Source of the DNA: Gordonibacter massiliensis (ex Traore et al. 2017)
Lineage (GTDB): Bacteria > Actinomycetota > Coriobacteriia > Coriobacteriales > Eggerthellaceae
Reading direction: 5' to 3'
NCBI GenBank assembly: GCA_900170005.1
Contig: LT827128.1
Span: forward strand, 1,116,001-1,180,000
DNA length: 64,000 nt
Numbering within the stretch: position 1 is the first letter of the stretch; every line of letters starts with the position of its first letter. The translations under genes were made by a program, and so were the position numbers. The notes below the pieces were generated by a model, which saw only the letters and a program-made list of their open reading frames with translations, did not search any database and was not told where the DNA came from. Positions 27,239 through 39,213 of the stretch are shown in pieces.

Positions 27239-27886
27239 CTAGCGCCTGCGGCGCTCGGGTACGCGGGCGCGGCGGCGAGGTGCAACTCGGCGTTCCCCGC
27301 GCCAGCGAAGCACTCTCGACACGAGAAGCCACGCGACGACGGCCGCGAGCGCGCCCACGAGGAAGCCGGCCAGCACGTCGGAGGGATAGTGCGCCACCAG
27401 ATAGCAGCGCGCCGCGCCCATGCCCAGCATGACGAGCGAGCCGCCGAGCACCGCCTTCCAATTCCGGTACGCGAGCATGAGCGCCACCATCGCCGCCGAG
27501 GCCGCGGTCATGTGCCCGGAGGGGAACGAGAACCCGTCCTCGGGCGCGGCACCGGCGAAGCGCCACCAGTCGAGGAAGAGCGCGGACGACTCGAACGGCC
27601 GCGGCCGCGCGACGAGGTCCTTGAGCACGATGTTCGTGGCGAGCGCGCCCAAGCAGACAGCGACGAACATGACCGCCCCCGCACGTCGCGTGCGCTTGAA
27701 CGCCATGAGCACGATTGCCAACGCGAAGAAGCACGCGCCCTTCTCGCCTACGAAGCTCACCGCCTCGAACAGGGGCGTGATCGCGAAGCCCCCGCATGCT
27801 GCGAGCGCATGGAACGCTCCCAAGATCGTCGTGTCGAATGCGGCGAACGTATCGTTGAGCCACGCGGCCATCAGGGTCGTTTCCAT
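27239..27886 (-). CDS. PAP2-family membrane phosphatase
   Basis: A 215-aa membrane protein with about six helices and the three PAP2 motifs: KDLVARPRP, SFPSGHM and AARCYLVAHYPSD. The family removes phosphate from lipids such as undecaprenyl pyrophosphate or phosphatidic acid on the outer membrane face. The ATG at 27886 is chosen because AAAGGAC lies about 8 nt upstream. The C-terminus is a very Arg-rich cytoplasmic tail. Exact substrate unknown. Confidence 0.87.
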   Translation of the reverse strand: METTLMAAWLNDTFAAFDTTILGAFHALAACGGFAITPLFEAVSFVGEKGACFFALAIVLMAFKRTRRAGAVMFVAVCLGALATNIVLKDLVARPRPFESSALFLDWWRFAGAAPEDGFSFPSGHMTAASAAMVALMLAYRNWKAVLGGSLVMLGMGAARCYLVAHYPSDVLAGFLVGALAAVVAWLLVSRVLRWRGERRVAPRRRARVPERRRR

Positions 27887-28024
27887 CGAACCGTCCTTTC
27901 GTCTCACGGATGCTGCGAGCCCCTTGCGGGCCCGAGCCTCCATGAAACGATCCGCGCCGGCGTGCGGCAAGCCACGATGCGTCGCGCGGGCGACACGGCG
28001 AGTGGCATAGCGGGCGATCAGGGG

Positions 28025-28642
28025 TTACGAGCGCAGGATGCGATAGCCGATGACGGCTTTCGCCACGAGAAGCGCGAACAGAAGCGTCGTGGCGTAAGGT
28101 TGCATGGTGGCCGTGAGCATGACGACGGCCGCAACCTGCACCGCGAATCCGGCGAAAGCCATCGGGCGCACGATGCGGCGCGCATCGCGCCAAACGCACG
28201 CAAGCTCCACGATGCCCACGGCAACGAGCGCGCCGACGGCGGCGGCGATGCAGACGAACGAGACGCCGAGCCCGACAGACGCTCCGTACTCCGCAAGGCT
28301 CGCCATGCGCACGAACGATCCGTCCCGCACCCCGTACAGCGGAAGGAACGCGAACAGGACAGCCAGCACGTCGAGCAGTCCGAACGCCAAAAAGCCGTTG
28401 CTGCGCGCGGTTGAGCGGCGCTCGTCGCGGGCGAGCACGATGAGGTCGTCGGTGGACAGGAGGTCGTCCACCGACACGTCGAACAAACGCGCGACAGCCT
28501 GCAGCGAATCGAGGTTGGGCGAGCCGCCGCCCGTCTCCCACTTCGAGACGGCCGTGCGCGACACGTACAGCTTGGCGGCAAGCTGCTCCTGGGTCAGGCC
28601 GCGCTCGGTGCGCAGCGCTTTCAGCTTTTCTCCGAAATCCAC
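28025..28642 (-). CDS. XRE-family regulator with membrane domain
   Basis: A 205-aa protein with an N-terminal Cro/C1-type helix-turn-helix (GLTQEQLAAKLYVSRTAVSKWE, residues about 15-40) and four hydrophobic segments after residue 85. This layout is common in small Gram-positive regulators that sense membrane state or peptides. A GTG at 28642 with AAGGAGG about 9 nt upstream is chosen over a frame extending towards the methyltransferase. Target unknown. Confidence 0.82.
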   Translation of the reverse strand: MDFGEKLKALRTERGLTQEQLAAKLYVSRTAVSKWETGGGSPNLDSLQAVARLFDVSVDDLLSTDDLIVLARDERRSTARSNGFLAFGLLDVLAVLFAFLPLYGVRDGSFVRMASLAEYGASVGLGVSFVCIAAAVGALVAVGIVELACVWRDARRIVRPMAFAGFAVQVAAVVMLTATMQPYATTLLFALLVAKAVIGYRILRS

Positions 28643-28709
28643 GGTACGCGCCCTCCTTTCGGCCCTAAGGATGGCCGACCCGCGCCGTCGCGGCAAGACA
28701 CGATTCGTG

Positions 28710-29570
28710 TCATCGACCGTCCGCGCCGGTCGCATGCTTGCGCGCGACTACGGCGATCGTCGGACTGGTCTCGTCGAGCGGTGCGCCCGCCGCGTCGCCG
28801 ACCAGCTCCACCACCTCGAAACCGGCCTCTTCGAGCTCTGCCGAGAGCGCCTCGGGGGTGAAGTACGTGTTCCATAAATGGTAGGACGTCGCGCCCTCGG
28901 GCGCGATCACCGCGATCTGCTCGAGCGACACGGCGTCCGCAAAGCGGCAGCACCGTTGCACCTCGAGATGCGGACCCGCGTTCCAGAACCCGCCCGCAGG
29001 ATGGTCTTCCCACACCGTGCGCTCCTCGAAGGCCTCGAGCTTGCGCCGCGAGAACACGTCGAGCACGAGGGCGCCGCCCGGACGCAAGCGATCGCGGACG
29101 CGGCGCAGCACGATGCGGCGCTCGTCGGTCGACAGCGCACCGAAGTCGCAGTAGATCATGACGGCGACGTCGAAGGCGCCGTCCAGGTCGAGCTCGAGGT
29201 AGTTCTGGCGCCGATAGTCGATGGCGAGCCCCTGCTCGCCCGCCGTGCGGCGCGCGTAGTCGAGCGAGCGGGGCGAGAGGTCGACGCCCGTCACCGCGTA
29301 ACCCGCGCGCGCGAAGCGCTCGGCGTACAGCCCTGGGCCGCAGCCCAAGTCGAGCAGGCGCGGATGCGTCGTCGGAGGCGCCGCGGCGCGTATCCAATCG
29401 GCGGAGCGATCCATGAACGCGAAGCTGCGGCTGGCCCCTTCGAATTCAGGGTCGAGATGCGCCGTCAACATGCTGCGCGATAGGTGCTCGTCGTCCCAGA
29501 ACGCCGCATCGGTCCGCTCGTACAGCGCGGGCGGTTTCAACAAGCTGTGGAGGTCGTCGTACAACGTCAC
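28710..29570 (-). CDS. Class I SAM-dependent methyltransferase
   Basis: A 286-aa enzyme with motif I LLDLGCGPGLYAERFA, the acidic end of strand 2 in VTGVDLSPRSLDYAR, and strand 4 FDVAVMIYCDFGAL. The fold is clear, but the substrate is not; it may act on a small molecule. AAAGGA lies 6 nt before a GTG at 29570; an ATG two codons earlier touches the ribosome site and is less likely. It is divergent from the next gene. Confidence 0.82.
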   Translation of the reverse strand: MTLYDDLHSLLKPPALYERTDAAFWDDEHLSRSMLTAHLDPEFEGASRSFAFMDRSADWIRAAAPPTTHPRLLDLGCGPGLYAERFARAGYAVTGVDLSPRSLDYARRTAGEQGLAIDYRRQNYLELDLDGAFDVAVMIYCDFGALSTDERRIVLRRVRDRLRPGGALVLDVFSRRKLEAFEERTVWEDHPAGGFWNAGPHLEVQRCCRFADAVSLEQIAVIAPEGATSYHLWNTYFTPEALSAELEEAGFEVVELVGDAAGAPLDETSPTIAVVARKHATGADGR

Positions 29571-29663
29571 GGGCATTCCTTTCTTGGCAGTCGTCGCGCT
29601 ATTCTAGCATCTGGTATCATGCTGTGCTCCAGAGCATGTCGCACCTCTGCTGAAGGAGTCCGC

Positions 29664-30161
29664 ATGGAGAAGCTGCCGCCCATCGAAAAAGTGTACGAAG
29701 CGTGGTCCGCCATCGCCGACGGGCGCGTCGCGCTGCGTCCCGACGAGCGGCGCGCGACGGTCGCGTCCTCGAACGGCGCGAAGGCGTACACCGTGGCTTG
29801 GAGCGAGGACGGCTCGACCTATTCCTCGAACGACAACGCCACGTACTGGCAGGGCTACGCGGGCTACCCCGTCATCGCCGTGCTCATGCTGCAAGGCAGG
29901 CTTCCGCTCGATCGCGCCGCAGCCGACAAGTTCGCGCACGTGGACTGGACCGAGCTCAACGAGCGCTTCCGGCGCGACTACGCGGCCGCGGTGCACGCCG
30001 TCGTCGAGGAGCGCGGCCTCGACGCGGCTCAGGTGGAAGCGGCGGCGCACGAGGTATACGCCGCCCTCGGAGCGCTGGAGATCGCGATCAAGCGCGGGTC
30101 GGTCAGACCGCCGAAATCCCAAAAACCGCAAGACGGGGCGCCGGCGAGGCAGGACTCGTAA
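29664..30161 (+). CDS. Conserved-looking protein of unknown function
   Basis: A 165-aa soluble protein (MEKLPPIEKVYEAWSAIADG). GAAGGAG lies 5 nt before the ATG. The middle, AYTVAWSEDGSTYSSNDNATYWQGYAGYPVIAVLML, suggests a small alpha/beta domain, and the C-terminus is a basic, Pro-rich tail. No family recognised. It is kept because of the good ribosome site and because the opposite-strand frame gives no plausible protein. Confidence 0.65.
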   Translation: MEKLPPIEKVYEAWSAIADGRVALRPDERRATVASSNGAKAYTVAWSEDGSTYSSNDNATYWQGYAGYPVIAVLMLQGRLPLDRAAADKFAHVDWTELNERFRRDYAAAVHAVVEERGLDAAQVEAAAHEVYAALGALEIAIKRGSVRPPKSQKPQDGAPARQDS

Positions 30162-30220
30162 CGCCCGCCCGTCGATCCCGCGGTTGCCGGGCGCGACCGT
30201 CCCGCCTGCGCGGCCGCGCC

Positions 30221-30781
30221 TCACATGGGCTTCAGGTTGCGGTCGAGCCGGTCCGTCATCCAGGCGAGGCGGCTCGCGCGACCGGCGTCCGTCTTGGCGT
30301 CGAAGTACGCGCGGGCGTACGTCTTCCTCACCGAAGAGGGCATGGCCAGAAAGTTCGCATGGGCCGGATCACGCCCTTCGAGCAGCGATTCCAAGGCCGC
30401 GATGTGCTCCTCGGTGACGTCCGGCGCCTTCGGAGCGTCCCAGCTTCCGTTTTCCTTGGCGGCTTCCACCGCCCTTCTGCCGGGATCGGCCATCGCACCG
30501 CTCCGCTCGAGTTTCTCGGCGAGCGCCTTGTTCTTGTCCGACCAGACGCTGTTCTTCCGGCGCGGCGCGAAGTACTTGCGGTAGGACCCCTCGTCGATGC
30601 GACGCATCTGCCCGTCGATCCAACCGAAGCACAGCGCCTCCTCCAGCGCCTCGCCCGCCTTGAGCGTGCTCGGGCCACCGGGCTTGCCGAACAGCAGCCA
30701 GACGCCGGAGCTCGACTCGCCGTTGGCCTGCAGCCACGCCCTGAACTCGTCTCTGGTCGCGAACTTCAGCGGCTCGTCCAT
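30221..30781 (-). CDS. YdeI/OmpD-associated family protein
   Basis: A 186-aa cytoplasmic protein with the family run EEALCFGWIDGQMRRIDEGSYRKYFAPRRKNSVWSD, split here over residues about 45-80, and the C-terminal helix pattern ending DRNLKPM. The family's biochemical role is not established. The ATG at 30781 has AAGGAGAGG upstream; a longer frame is ignored. Confidence 0.83.
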   Translation of the reverse strand: MDEPLKFATRDEFRAWLQANGESSSGVWLLFGKPGGPSTLKAGEALEEALCFGWIDGQMRRIDEGSYRKYFAPRRKNSVWSDKNKALAEKLERSGAMADPGRRAVEAAKENGSWDAPKAPDVTEEHIAALESLLEGRDPAHANFLAMPSSVRKTYARAYFDAKTDAGRASRLAWMTDRLDRNLKPM

Positions 30782-30945
30782 GCGATGCACCTTCCTCTCC
30801 TTAAAGAACGTGCGCCCCTGACGCGAAGATGCGCCGGCAGCGATTCGCATCCATTATGGGCCATCGCGACGCCGACGGGCACGGAAGCGTCGACCCTTTC
30901 ACGGCTTCGCCCGCACCGGAACCGCGCCCGCCGCGCCGCACCTTG

Positions 30946-31269
30946 CTAGGAGCCGTCGTGCACGAGCTTGAGGCCGACGACGCAGGCGATGAGGCCCGCG
31001 ATGAGCAGCACCTTCGCCACCGAGACCGGCTCGGTTCCCGAGAACATGCCGTAGGCGACGGTGAGCGAAGCGCCGATGCCCACCCAGACGGCGTACGCGG
31101 TGCCGGTCGGCAGCGTTTTGACCGCATAGGACAGGCCGACCATGCTCAGAACCAGCGCGACCAGGAACACGATCGAGGGCGCCAGCTTGGTGAACCCCTC
31201 CGCGCGCCCGAGCGCCGTGGCCCACACCGCTTCCAAAACACCCGATACGATAAGAACGACCCATGCCAT
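30946..31269 (-). CDS. gdx: SMR-family guanidinium exporter
   Basis: A 107-aa, four-helix small multidrug resistance protein. It has the SMR active Glu in SGVLEAVWATALG and the Gdx-type pattern TLPTGTAYAVWVGIGA, which separates guanidinium exporters (formerly SugE) from EmrE-like drug pumps. The protein works as an antiparallel or dual-topology dimer, exporting guanidinium for protons. The guanidine-III aptamer just upstream supports this substrate strongly. GGAAGGGAG precedes the ATG. Confidence 0.9.
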   Translation of the reverse strand: MAWVVLIVSGVLEAVWATALGRAEGFTKLAPSIVFLVALVLSMVGLSYAVKTLPTGTAYAVWVGIGASLTVAYGMFSGTEPVSVAKVLLIAGLIACVVGLKLVHDGS

Positions 31270-31294
31270 GAGAAAACTCCCTTCCGTAGGTTGC

Positions 31295-31334
31295 GCGCCG
31301 TCTTTGCGTTCCTGGTACGGCTGCCCTCGTCAGG
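31295..31334 (-). ncRNA. Guanidine-III riboswitch (ykkC-III class)
   Basis: Minus-strand RNA reads CCUGACGAGGGCAGCCGUAC then CAGGAACGCAAAGACGGCGC. This lines up with the guanidine-III aptamer pattern CC-GACGAGG-N-GCCGUAC-GG-N-AAGACGGCGC. The first helix is CCUG/CAGG where the studied Thermobifida aptamer has CCGG/CCGG, a compensatory change. The pseudoknot GCCGU/ACGGC is kept. It ends about 10 nt before the ribosome-site region of the exporter gene, so translational control is likely. Confidence 0.85.
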
Positions 31335-31479
31335 GAATCATGGAGAATCACGAAACGCATCCAGTGTAGCAGATCGCCCGTTTTGCGGGAGAACCGTAAC
31401 CTTTCGGTTGCGACTGGCCATTTCGTCGCGCGCGGGGTATGCTTGGCTCCTGATTTCGATGCGATGGGAACAGGGCGCG

Positions 31480-32205
31480 ATGCGAGACGACCTATACGTG
31501 ACTTCGCTGTCAATCGATTGGGAAGGCGTCCCCGAGAGGGGCGTCTACCCGTTCGCCGTTCCGGCCATCGCGAGCATCGAGACGCTTGATTTGGCGAGCT
31601 CCATCACGTTCTTCTGCGGCGAGAACGGCACCGGCAAATCGACGCTGCTCGAAGCTCTGAGCATCGCCTACGGGCTGAACCCCGAGGGCGGCACGCGCAA
31701 CTACACGTTCTCGGTGCACGACGACCATTCGGAGCTCTGCGACCACGTGCGCCTGCTCAAAAGCATCTTCCGGCCGCGCGACAGCTTCTTCGTGCGCTCG
31801 GACACGCTGTTCAACCTCATATCGGAGATGGACGTGCTCGAGGACGACCGCCGCTACTTCGGCGGACGCTCGCTGCACAGCGTGTCGCACGGCGAGGGTA
31901 TCCTCGCGCTCGTGTCGCGTCGTTTCGGCGGCGGCGGGTTCTACGTGCTGGACGAGCCGGAGACGGGGCTGTCGCAGCTGGGACAGGTGGCGCTCCTGGC
32001 CGAGATCGTGCGGCTGGCACAGGCAAGCTCGCAGTTCGTCATCGCCACGCACTCCCCCATCCTGCTCACGGCGCCAGGTGCGGTCATCTACCAGTTCGAC
32101 GACGAGGTGCGCGAGGTGGATCTGCGCCAAACCATGGAATGGGACGCCCTCAACCGCTTCCTGGACGACCCGGAGGGCATGTTGGCGGAGTTCTTGGACG
32201 GTTGA
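31480..32205 (+). CDS. AAA/ABC-type ATPase (COG3910-like)
   Basis: A 241-aa stand-alone ATPase. Walker A is GENGTGKSTLL (residues about 45), the signature-like loop is LHSVSHGEG, Walker B is FYVLDEPETGLS and the switch His is in ATHSP. It resembles the predicted ATPases found alone or in toxin-antitoxin and defence contexts. The ATG at 31480 follows AGGG; an ATG seven codons earlier is possible. A truncated MazF gene follows on the same strand. Confidence 0.85.
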   Translation: MRDDLYVTSLSIDWEGVPERGVYPFAVPAIASIETLDLASSITFFCGENGTGKSTLLEALSIAYGLNPEGGTRNYTFSVHDDHSELCDHVRLLKSIFRPRDSFFVRSDTLFNLISEMDVLEDDRRYFGGRSLHSVSHGEGILALVSRRFGGGGFYVLDEPETGLSQLGQVALLAEIVRLAQASSQFVIATHSPILLTAPGAVIYQFDDEVREVDLRQTMEWDALNRFLDDPEGMLAEFLDG

Positions 32206-32254
32206 CGGAAGGAGCGCCGAACGTCGTTTGCGCCCTTCTCGCGATCTTGCAACT

Positions 32255-32542
32255 ATGTCTATACATAGTTTATACGGAAGGAGGCAGCGTCCGGCACTCG
32301 TCGTCAGCTCCGACACCTTCAACAGGCGCTCCAGCCTGACCGCCGTCTGCCCCATCACTTCGGTGAACAACGGGTACCCTTTGCACGTGGGCATCGAGAG
32401 CGACGACGTGCGAGGCTTCGTCTGCGTCGAGCAGGTGAGGACCATGGATCTGTCGCACCGGAAGTGCAAGTGCCTTGGCAGGGCAAGCGAGAGCGACGTC
32501 AACCTCGTTCTGTCCTACCTGGCATCGGTTTTCGGATGGTGA
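32255..32542 (+). pseudogene. Truncated MazF/PemK-like toxin gene
   Basis: The 95-aa frame contains most of a MazF fold: RRQRPALVVSSDTFNRRSSL, TAVCPITSV, then VCVEQVRTMDLSHRKCK. The family usually begins with a strand such as RGDIVWVDFDPTxGSE; that part is missing and replaced by about nine unrelated residues (MSIHSLYG). No antitoxin gene precedes it. It is probably an inactive remnant, although an alternative start with a short N-terminus cannot be excluded. Confidence 0.65.
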
Positions 32543-32620
32543 GTCCTGTCGCCTGAGGGCTTCCCGACAATGCGGGCGGGGCTTTCCGGCTCCCGCCCGC
32601 CTGTTCGTGTTAGCGGTCCC

Positions 32621-35845
<3,225 letters not shown>

Positions 35846-35846
35846 G

Positions 35847-37415
35847 CTAGTTCGCCTCCTTCGAGTTGTCATCCTGAGCGAGCGGGGCTTCCCTTTTGTC
35901 ATCCTGAGCGAGCGGTACTTCCTTTTTGTCATCCTGAGCGAGCGAAGCGAGTCGAAGGATCTCTGACTCCGAAGATCCTTCGACTCCGGCCTGCGGCCTC
36001 CGCTCAGGATGACAGGTGGGGGACGCTTCAGCGCTCTGCTCAGGATGGCAAGAGACGCCGTTGCCCTCGGCGCCCGCCACGGTGGCGGCTTGCTCGCCGA
36101 ACGTCCAGCCGGCCAGGCGGTCGGCGGCGATGTCGATGTCGAGGTAGTCCTCGCGACCGTCCATGAGCCGTCCGAACGCGGTGAACAGGTAGTGCGCGTC
36201 GGTGGGGCCGGGCGAGGCTTCGGGATGGTACTGCACCGAGAACGCCGGGATGTCCAGGAAGGCCACGCCCTCGGCGGTGCCGTCGTTCAGGTTCACGTGC
36301 GTGAGGCGGATGCGGCCGAACCGCTCGTTGTCCACGACCGGCGCGATGCCGGCTCGCGCCCAGAAGCGCAGGTCGTCCTCATGGCCCTTGAACCCGCCCG
36401 ACAGCTCGGGCACGAGCGCCCCCAAGCTGGGGAACAGCAGCCCGAAGCCGTGGTTCTGCGCCGTGATCTCCACGCGGCCGGTGAGCAGGTTCATGACGGG
36501 ATGGTTGCCGCCGCGGTGGCCGAACTTGAGCTTCTCGATGCCCGCCCCGGCGGCCTTCGCGATCATCTGGTGCCCCAGGCAGATGCCGAACACCGGCACG
36601 CGGCCCAGCAGCTTCTGCACCTGGGAGTACGTTCCCTCCACGGCCTCGGGGTCGCCGGGGCCGTTCGACAGGAACACGCCGTCGGGGCCCATGGCCAGCA
36701 CGTCTTCGGCCGGCGTGTCCCACGGCACGACGGTCACGTCGCAGCCCGAGCGCACGAGGTTCTGCAGGATGGAGCGCTTCGCCCCGCAGTCGTAGGCGAC
36801 GACGCGGTGGCGCGCTGGCGCGGGCTCGGCCACGGCGAACGCGTGGCTCGCGGGCAGCGCGTCCGCCGGGTGCGGCTCCGCGCACGACACGGTGGCCGCC
36901 AGGTTCTGCCCGACGAGGGGCTCGCTCGCGCGCACCTTGGCGAGGAGGCTGGCTTCGTCGACGTCGACGGTGGAGAGCACCGCGCGCTGAGCGCCGTGGT
37001 CGCGCACGTGGCGGACGAGGGCGCGGGTGTCGACGCCCTCGACGGCCACCACGTTGTGCTCGCGCAGGTAGTCGGGAAGGCTCGCGGTGCTGCGCCAGTT
37101 CGACGGCGTGGCGCACATGTCGCGCACCACCAGCCCGCGCAGCGCCGGCTCGTCCGCCTGCGCGTCCTCGGGGTTCACGCCGTAGTTGCCGACCTGGGGG
37201 TACGTCATCGTGATGATCTGCCCGGCGTAGGACGGGTCGGTGATCACCTCGAGGTAGCCCTCGAGCGACGTGTTGAAGCATATCTCGCCGTACACCTCGC
37301 CGGGTGCCGCGCACGCCGTGCCGCGGAACACCGCGCCGTCCTCCAGCACGAGCGCCGCCGGCGCGGGCGCGGGCTTCGACGTGCCTTCCAACAGCTTGTT
37401 CGCTATCTCGCTCAA
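35847..37415 (-). CDS. carA: Carbamoyl-phosphate synthase small subunit with repeat-derived tail
   Basis: The glutaminase half of the synthase. A TTG at 37415 with GGAAGGA upstream is chosen because the frame beyond it crosses the PyrR attenuator; the product is 522 aa. The normal part (CarA domain, then class I glutaminase with FGICLGHQM and [12 protein letters not shown]) ends near residue 440-450. Residues about 465-522 are a translation of repeat A, including 10-residue units [20 protein letters not shown] and [10 protein letters not shown]. Typical CarA is about 360-390 aa. Confidence 0.93.
   Translation of the reverse strand: MSEIANKLLEGTSKPAPAPAALVLEDGAVFRGTACAAPGEVYGEICFNTSLEGYLEVITDPSYAGQIITMTYPQVGNYGVNPEDAQADEPALRGLVVRDMCATPSNWRSTASLPDYLREHNVVAVEGVDTRALVRHVRDHGAQRAVLSTVDVDEASLLAKVRASEPLVGQNLAATVSCAEPHPADALPASHAFAVAEPAPARHRVVAYDCGAKRSILQNLVRSGCDVTVVPWDTPAEDVLAMGPDGVFLSNGPGDPEAVEGTYSQVQKLLGRVPVFGICLGHQMIAKAAGAGIEKLKFGHRGGNHPVMNLLTGRVEITAQNHGFGLLFPSLGALVPELSGGFKGHEDDLRFWARAGIAPVVDNERFGRIRLTHVNLNDGTAEGVAFLDIPAFSVQYHPEASPGPTDAHYLFTAFGRLMDGREDYLDIDIAADRLAGWTFGEQAATVAGAEGNGVSCHPEQSAEASPTCHPERRPQAGVEGSSESEILRLASLAQDDKKEVPLAQDDKREAPLAQDDNSKEAN
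35868..36014. repeat. Family A repeat inside the carA 3' end
   Basis: GTCATCCTGAGCG occurs at 35868, 35898 and 35928, so the first two units are exact 30-bp tandem copies apart from a few changes. An inverted partner (CGCTCAGGATGAC) ends at 36014, and GAAGGATC / GATCCTTC form an inner dyad. Unlike the other copies it lies within an open reading frame, and the 30-bp unit keeps the frame. Confidence 0.85.
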
Positions 37416-37445
37416 AATCTTCCTTCCGCTCGGGCAGCATATACG

Positions 37446-37474
37446 AAAAAACGCCTTCGTCGGGGACAAAGGCG
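37446..37474 (-). terminator. Attenuator of the carA leader
   Basis: Minus-strand CGCCTTTGTC pairs with GACGAAGGCG (one G-U) around a short loop, followed by TTTTTT. It lies between the PyrR-binding loop and the carA start, about 30 nt upstream of the TTG. Confidence 0.88.
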
Positions 37475-37503
37475 CACGTGGTCCTGGGAAAGCTATGCTG
37501 CGC

Positions 37504-37530
37504 ACCTTGTCGGTCTCTCCGTACCGCCTT
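37504..37530 (-). promoter_or_regulatory. PyrR-binding loop in the carA leader
   Basis: Minus-strand RNA contains GGUACGGAGAGACCGACAAG, a hairpin (CGGU/ACCG) with a GGAGAG-type loop and a following ACAAGGU, as in PyrR anti-antiterminators. The same element precedes pyrR at 62322-62349. UMP-bound PyrR would stabilise it and let the attenuator form. Confidence 0.82.
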
Positions 37531-37544
37531 AAAGGTCGCAAGCT

Positions 37545-37550
37545 AGTATA
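37545..37550 (-). promoter_or_regulatory. -10 box of the carAB promoter
   Basis: Minus-strand TATACT lies about 15 nt before the PyrR-binding loop. The -35 hexamer is weak. Confidence 0.5.
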
Positions 37551-37690
37551 CGACTATTTAGATGATTATGCTTGTGATTTGCATTATTTTCGGTGTTTCG
37601 GCAATAAATATGCAGTTTTGAAACAAGCGGAGGAAACCGCCTCGGCGCGGTGCGAACGGAAGGGAACGCGGTTAGGGAGGATAAGGCGGC

Positions 37691-38221
37691 TCAGAAGGCC
37701 GAGATGCGGGGCGCGGCTGCCGTGGACGCGACGAGGCCCGTCAAGGCCACCTCGGCGCATGCGAGCGCGACCGCGACGGCCAGCAGCGCGACGACGCCGA
37801 CCCAGCTCGTGCCGCCATGGGCGCGCACGTACGCGACCGCCTCCCGCTCGTTCGCCGCGCCTTGCGAGAACGCCTTGGCGTGCAGCCGGTCGGCGCGCCA
37901 GCGGTACAGGTACGGGAAGGCGAAGCCCAGCACCACGCAGGTGACCAGGCTCAGCAAGGCCCAGAGAAAGCTTTCGGGCAGGAAGCCCGCAAGCACGTTG
38001 AACGCCACGAGCACGGCCGCCTCCGCATAGCACTTGCGGTACGCCCAGTACAAGGGCCCTAGGAAGAACGTGCACCAGCTGAAGCCGCCGTCGCGAACCT
38101 TGCCCAAGAGCGTCCAGTCGGGAGCGCCGTCCGGACCCGCGACGAGCGCCTCGTAGCGGTCGGCCTCAGGTGGGACCCAGCCCCCTGCGCCGCCCTGCCC
38201 ATTTGTTCGAAAATCGTCCAT
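37691..38221 (-). CDS. DUF2628-like membrane protein
   Basis: A 176-aa protein. The N-terminal part is soluble; the DUF2628-like core (GGFSWCTFFLGPLYWAYRKCY) is followed by about three hydrophobic helices. Function unknown. The start is uncertain: MDDFRTN at 38221 is preferred, but an ATG six codons earlier is possible. Neither has a good ribosome site. TATACT stands 7 nt upstream of 38221, so a leaderless message is conceivable. Confidence 0.7.
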   Translation of the reverse strand: MDDFRTNGQGGAGGWVPPEADRYEALVAGPDGAPDWTLLGKVRDGGFSWCTFFLGPLYWAYRKCYAEAAVLVAFNVLAGFLPESFLWALLSLVTCVVLGFAFPYLYRWRADRLHAKAFSQGAANEREAVAYVRAHGGTSWVGVVALLAVAVALACAEVALTGLVASTAAAPRISAF

Positions 38222-38359
38222 GTCCGCAGTATACGCCATCCAAAACCGGCAGGGGTCGGCAACCGGCGACGCCGGCGCGCCGTCCAGCGGTTTCGGAAGG
38301 CGCGCTCCCGCCCAAAAGCCGCGCGCGTCGAGGGAGCCTGTAACCGGCCGTTTGCCGCG

Positions 38360-38995
38360 CTATGCCGCCGCGAGCGACTCCACCGCCTCGGCTGCCAGGG
38401 CGGCCGTACGGGCGTAGAAGTCGTCGCCCGCCGCGCGCAGGCAGCGGGCGGCCTTGCCGAACCATGCGGCCGCATGCTCATGCGCGAACTGGCGCAGCAG
38501 CTCCGCAGCGCGCTTCGCCGCCTCGGGATCGGCCTGCGCCGCATCCGCCCCTGCACGGGCGAGGAAGGCCATGAACGCCAGCTCGCACGCCATCGAGTCG
38601 GGCTTCAGCGACTTCACGGCCGGAGCGAACCCTTCCATGGCACGGTAGTCGAACCCCACGGCACGGTAGCACTTGAGAACGTGGTCGGCGCGCGCGCCCG
38701 TCGCGGGAGCGTACGTCACGCGCCCGCCCTCCTCCACGGCGCCGCGCACGCTGCTCTCGACGAGCGGCACGTAGAAGGGGCTCGTGGGCACGAAGAAGCG
38801 GTCGGAATATCGTTGCGCGAGCGCGGCGTCGGGCTCGACGGCGTCGAAGCGCTCGTCGCCCAGCGCGCGGGCCACGCGAGCCATATCCCCCACCACCCGC
38901 TCGGAAGGCTCGTTCACGAGCGCCTCGGCGCAGGCTTCCGCGATGACGGAGAAGCCGCGCAGCACGTCGGCCGGCAAGGGTTTTGCATCGTTCAA
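38360..38995 (-). CDS. TorD/DmsD-like chaperone for the molybdoenzyme
   Basis: A 211-aa all-helical protein with the TorD-family pattern (RFFVPTSPFYVPLVESSVRGA, HVLKCYRAVGFDYRAM, DSMACELAFMAFLARAG). Such chaperones bind the Tat signal and aid cofactor loading before export. A TTG at 38995 with GGGAGG 7 nt upstream is chosen. It closes the cluster after the NrfD-like gene across a family B repeat and most likely serves the Tat-exported catalytic subunit at 40777-43896. Confidence 0.85.
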   Translation of the reverse strand: MNDAKPLPADVLRGFSVIAEACAEALVNEPSERVVGDMARVARALGDERFDAVEPDAALAQRYSDRFFVPTSPFYVPLVESSVRGAVEEGGRVTYAPATGARADHVLKCYRAVGFDYRAMEGFAPAVKSLKPDSMACELAFMAFLARAGADAAQADPEAAKRAAELLRQFAHEHAAAWFGKAARCLRAAGDDFYARTAALAAEAVESLAAA

Positions 38996-39042
38996 GGTCG
39001 AACCTCCCAATCGATAAGGAAACGATAGTCGCACCGGTTGAT

Positions 39043-39147
39043 CCGCAGGGGCGGTGTCCCGACAGCCGCCGTGCGCGGTTCGGGAAGGGAAACCGCCGCT
39101 GCTTTTCCGGCTTCGCCGGAACGGGCGATCAGGAGATCGCCCCTACG
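39043..39147. repeat. Palindromic intergenic repeat, family B copy 2
   Basis: It contains CCGGCTTCGCCGGAACGGGC and GATCAGGAGATCGCCCCTACG, matching the repeat at 17312-17415, with a more degenerate left end. It lies between the NrfD-like and TorD-like genes inside the operon. Confidence 0.65.
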
Positions 39148-39213
39148 AAGCAACCAGCGAGAGCGGAGGCGGAAGGGCCTTCCGCAGGCCCTTCCGCCCA
39201 GCAACGCGCGCCT

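Noticed and set aside
35846-35932. N-terminal extension of CarB ([20 protein letters not shown]...)
   Set aside because: These residues are translated from the repeat in carA; the family N-terminus begins at [12 protein letters not shown].
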